This document shows, one piece after another, positions 61,838-64,000 of a stretch of DNA of 64,000 bases. The notes beneath the pieces were generated by a model, which ran no database searches, had not been told where the DNA came from, and was given only the letters and a program-made list of their open reading frames with translations. Both the position numbers and the translations under genes were made by a program. The stretch spans positions 1,700,501 to 1,764,500 of the forward strand of contig WPIO01000041.1 in the NCBI GenBank assembly GCA_009760855.2, in the 5' to 3' direction. Position 1 is the stretch's first letter. The number at the start of each line of letters is the position of its first letter. This DNA is from Cristatella mucedo. Lineage: Eukaryota; Bryozoa; Phylactolaemata; Cristatellidae.

Positions 61838-62076
61838 GCGAAGGAAAGCGGGATAGCGGGAGATGCGGGATAGCGGAAGAAGCGGGATAGCGGGAGAAGC
61901 GGGATAGCGGGACAAGCGGGAGAAGCGGGATAGCGTGAGAAGCGGGATAGCGGGAGAAGCGGGATATCGGGAGAAGTGGGATATCGGGAGAAGTGGGATA
62001 GCGAGAGAAGCGGGATAGCGGGAGAAGCGGGATAGCGTGAGAAGCGGGAGAAGCGGGATAGCGGGAGGGGGGAGGA
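61838..62076. repeat. 17-bp minisatellite
   Basis: About 14 tandem units of gggatagcgggagaagc with point changes (tatcg, gtgag, aagtg) and a few 9-bp partial units. Confidence 0.9.
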
Positions 62077-62084
62077 AAAAAGCT

Positions 62085-62240
62085 GAGCTGATTTAGCAGC
62101 TTCATTTATAGAGCAGCAGAAAAGCCTTCGCGGCTACCGCAACCACTTGCAGTGGTCATTGAAGGATCGACCGCTGATGCAGCACTCAGATCCACGACCC
62201 GATTCATTAAGGGCGAAGCACATTACCGCTGGGCTAAGAC
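62085..62240 (-). mobile_element. SINE-1
   Basis: gctgatttagcagcttcat, cagcagaaaagccttcgcgg, cttgcagtggtcattgaagg. The head is diverged; it follows the 17-bp minisatellite directly. Confidence 0.6.
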
Positions 62241-62264
62241 CAAGATGGAAGAAAACAGAGGAGA

Positions 62265-62368
<104 letters not shown>

Positions 62369-62384
62369 ACGAGAACAGAGCGAA

Positions 62385-62530
62385 ATGGTTTAGCAGTTAA
62401 GGTGCTCGCCCCGACCAAGGTCTGGCTGAGATCGTGGGCTCGAGCCGCGAGGCATACGTGAAGCACATGAATAGAGATTAAGTTCTCTTAGGGTGCTATA
62501 AGTTCTCTTGGGGTGCTATGCAAATGCATT
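62385..62530 (+). mobile_element. SINE-2, best copy
   Basis: Head tggtttagcagttaaggtgc, tcgtgggctcgagccgcgag (box B-like), then gaatagagattaagttctct and tgctatgcaaatgcattata. The last ~45 bp match the LINE A 3' tail. Confidence 0.75.
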
Positions 62531-62544
62531 ATACTCAAACACAT

Positions 62545-62547
<3 letters not shown>

Positions 62548-62582
<35 letters not shown>

Positions 62583-62648
62583 GGAGTATATATATATATA
62601 TATATATGGAGTATATATATATATGGAGTATATATATATATATATGGA

Positions 62649-62721
<73 letters not shown>
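62548..62721. repeat. (AT)n array with ggagta spacers
   Basis: TA runs separated four times by tggagta. Confidence 0.95.
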
Positions 62722-62722
<1 letters not shown>

Positions 62723-63875
62723 AAACAACGAGTGAACAAAAGACATTTGGGTGGGCAGTGCGAGTACACTCACAATGCAGACTTCTTCATAATGCTGCTG
62801 ACCACTATTTTACGGTAGGGAAGAACTCGATGAGAAGCAGCTAGGAAAACGTGAATGTGGCTGCTTTCCCTGGCACTGCTCACTACCGCCCGATGTCAAG
62901 AGATGGGAGGAACTAGCAACTATTCTGAGTGACGAGGGTTGGGTGAGCGGAATTGGCTATTCGATGGTCCCGTACGTAAAACACTTTGCTAAAAACATGC
63001 TATAGCTTCTCTTTAGATGACGACACCATATCAGATATTAGATTTCAAGCAAGAACATTCACCAAACACTGAGACATCTCGACCTCGTACACCGCCCTCA
63101 TTCCTTTCGATAAGCCATCAGCTGACAATGAGCCTATGCCAACACATGCAATTTCTAATCTTGACTGGCTGGCAGTAATTTGTGATGCGATTCGCTCAGA
63201 ACCGCTACGAAGCGCCAAGTATGACGGGGGACAGTTCTTGAGCGAGCACGGACCCGCCGCCGAGTAGTGCTAGCGCCTTGCTGCTTAGCAGGCCGCCACT
63301 GCGCCACATCGTCTGCGCCTCTTCGGCTCCGCGGTAACAACGTTGAAGCAGTCTCAGAATCTCTGGCCAACTACTCGCCCACTGTTGAAATTGCGAGCAA
63401 CACGAAGCTCTGCACCGAATGCACCAATCTTCGGATACTTCGTCCAGCTGGCTCGGCGTCTTAATTGTTGGCTTAGCGCCCGATAGAGGCTTAATCGAGA
63501 GCTAAAGGTGGAAAATCCGAACGAAGCCAAATGAGCTCTCAAGTTGATTGGCCAGCTGCTAGCTCTCGCCTAAAGTCAACCTTCACATTAGGGTAGACGT
63601 AACCGCGTCTTAGCGGTGCGTTACTCGTCGCCGTAGCAGCAGACTGCGAACAAGCTTCCATCTCACAGCGGAATGTCTGACTGGCCCTAAGGACTCGTGG
63701 TCACAGACTGCATAGTCTAGTTACATCTGAGCCGTCGTCCGGGACCGGCTCTGGAAATAACACAGACGGCAAGCACCGCTCTGCAGCAGTCTTCGGGTTA
63801 AGCTATTTTATTAGATTTAACTGACATTTACTTATTTCTCAGCTATTTGGTTTCTAAAACGCGAGTTATTTTCCA

Positions 63876-63877
<2 letters not shown>
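62722..63877. other. Unassigned sequence at the right end
   Basis: No LRR, signal peptide or repeat recognised on either strand. Confidence 0.4.
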
Positions 63878-63916
<39 letters not shown>

Positions 63917-64000
63917 ATATATATATATATATGTGTGTTATATGTCTCTTCCTGTGTCCCTCTCTCTGTCTCTTTTTCTGTCTCTGTCAGACTGTCTGTC
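63878..64000. repeat. TC/TA-rich tract running off the window
   Basis: (TC)n, (TA)n, then TC with tgtc units to the last base. Confidence 0.9.

Noticed and set aside
61838-62076. CRISPR-like array
   Set aside because: The units are directly tandem with no unique spacers, in an animal genome: a minisatellite.
62773-62860. Candidate missing first LRR exon (TT/gtgagtgtac donor on the minus strand)
   Set aside because: The donor and split-codon phase fit, but the translation shows no leucine-rich-repeat or cysteine-cap pattern.

Overview
This is intronic-scale genomic DNA from an animal. The genes are split into short exons with GT-AG introns. More than half of the legible sequence is non-LTR retrotransposon (LINE) tails, tRNA-related SINEs and long (AT)n, (GA)n, (CA)n microsatellites. 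There is no sign of bacterial or phage organisation. The species cannot be fixed from the sequence. The receptor below has introns inside its seven-helix domain, which vertebrate glycoprotein-hormone receptors lack, so an invertebrate (for example a mollusc or another lophotrochozoan) is favoured.

The main finding is one large gene on the minus strand, running from about 55.8 kb down to the left edge. I rebuilt it exon by exon: seven leucine-rich-repeat (LRR) exons at 55.7, 36.8, 29.2, 27.7, 20.8, 14.9 and 10.9 kb, a hinge exon at 10.0 kb, an exon for the hinge end plus TM1-TM4 at 3.1-3.9 kb, and an exon for TM5-TM6 at 0.7-0.9 kb. The six introns between LRR exons are all phase 2, and every split codon reads Leu or Ile. 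The later junctions are phase 0, 1 and 1, and every reading frame closes. The product is a type-A leucine-rich-repeat GPCR (glycoprotein hormone receptor / thyrostimulin-receptor-like). The signal peptide, N-terminal cap and first LRR were not found and probably lie beyond 64 kb. TM7 and the C-tail are probably left of position 1.

The introns hold two LINE families. Family A has an (ATT)n tail and family B a (TACAT)n-like tail. Both resemble the CR1/L2 group at the C-terminus of the reverse transcriptase. There are two SINE families: SINE-1 has a good RNA polymerase III box B, and SINE-2 ends in the same 3' sequence as LINE A. There are also a pogo/Tigger-like transposase remnant (7.6 kb) and a short element with inverted ends that encodes a MADF-domain exon (21.3-21.9 kb). 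Several (AT)n arrays sit at the centre of inverted repeats of unique sequence. CpG-rich stretches occur at 14.0-14.5, 31.7-33.1 and 58.0-60.6 kb. They carry open frames, but no product could be recognised.

No complete gene, rRNA, genuine tRNA, CRISPR array or operon was found. Nothing here supports a new multi-gene system. The receptor, its exon layout and the LINE/SINE tail sharing are the parts worth following up.
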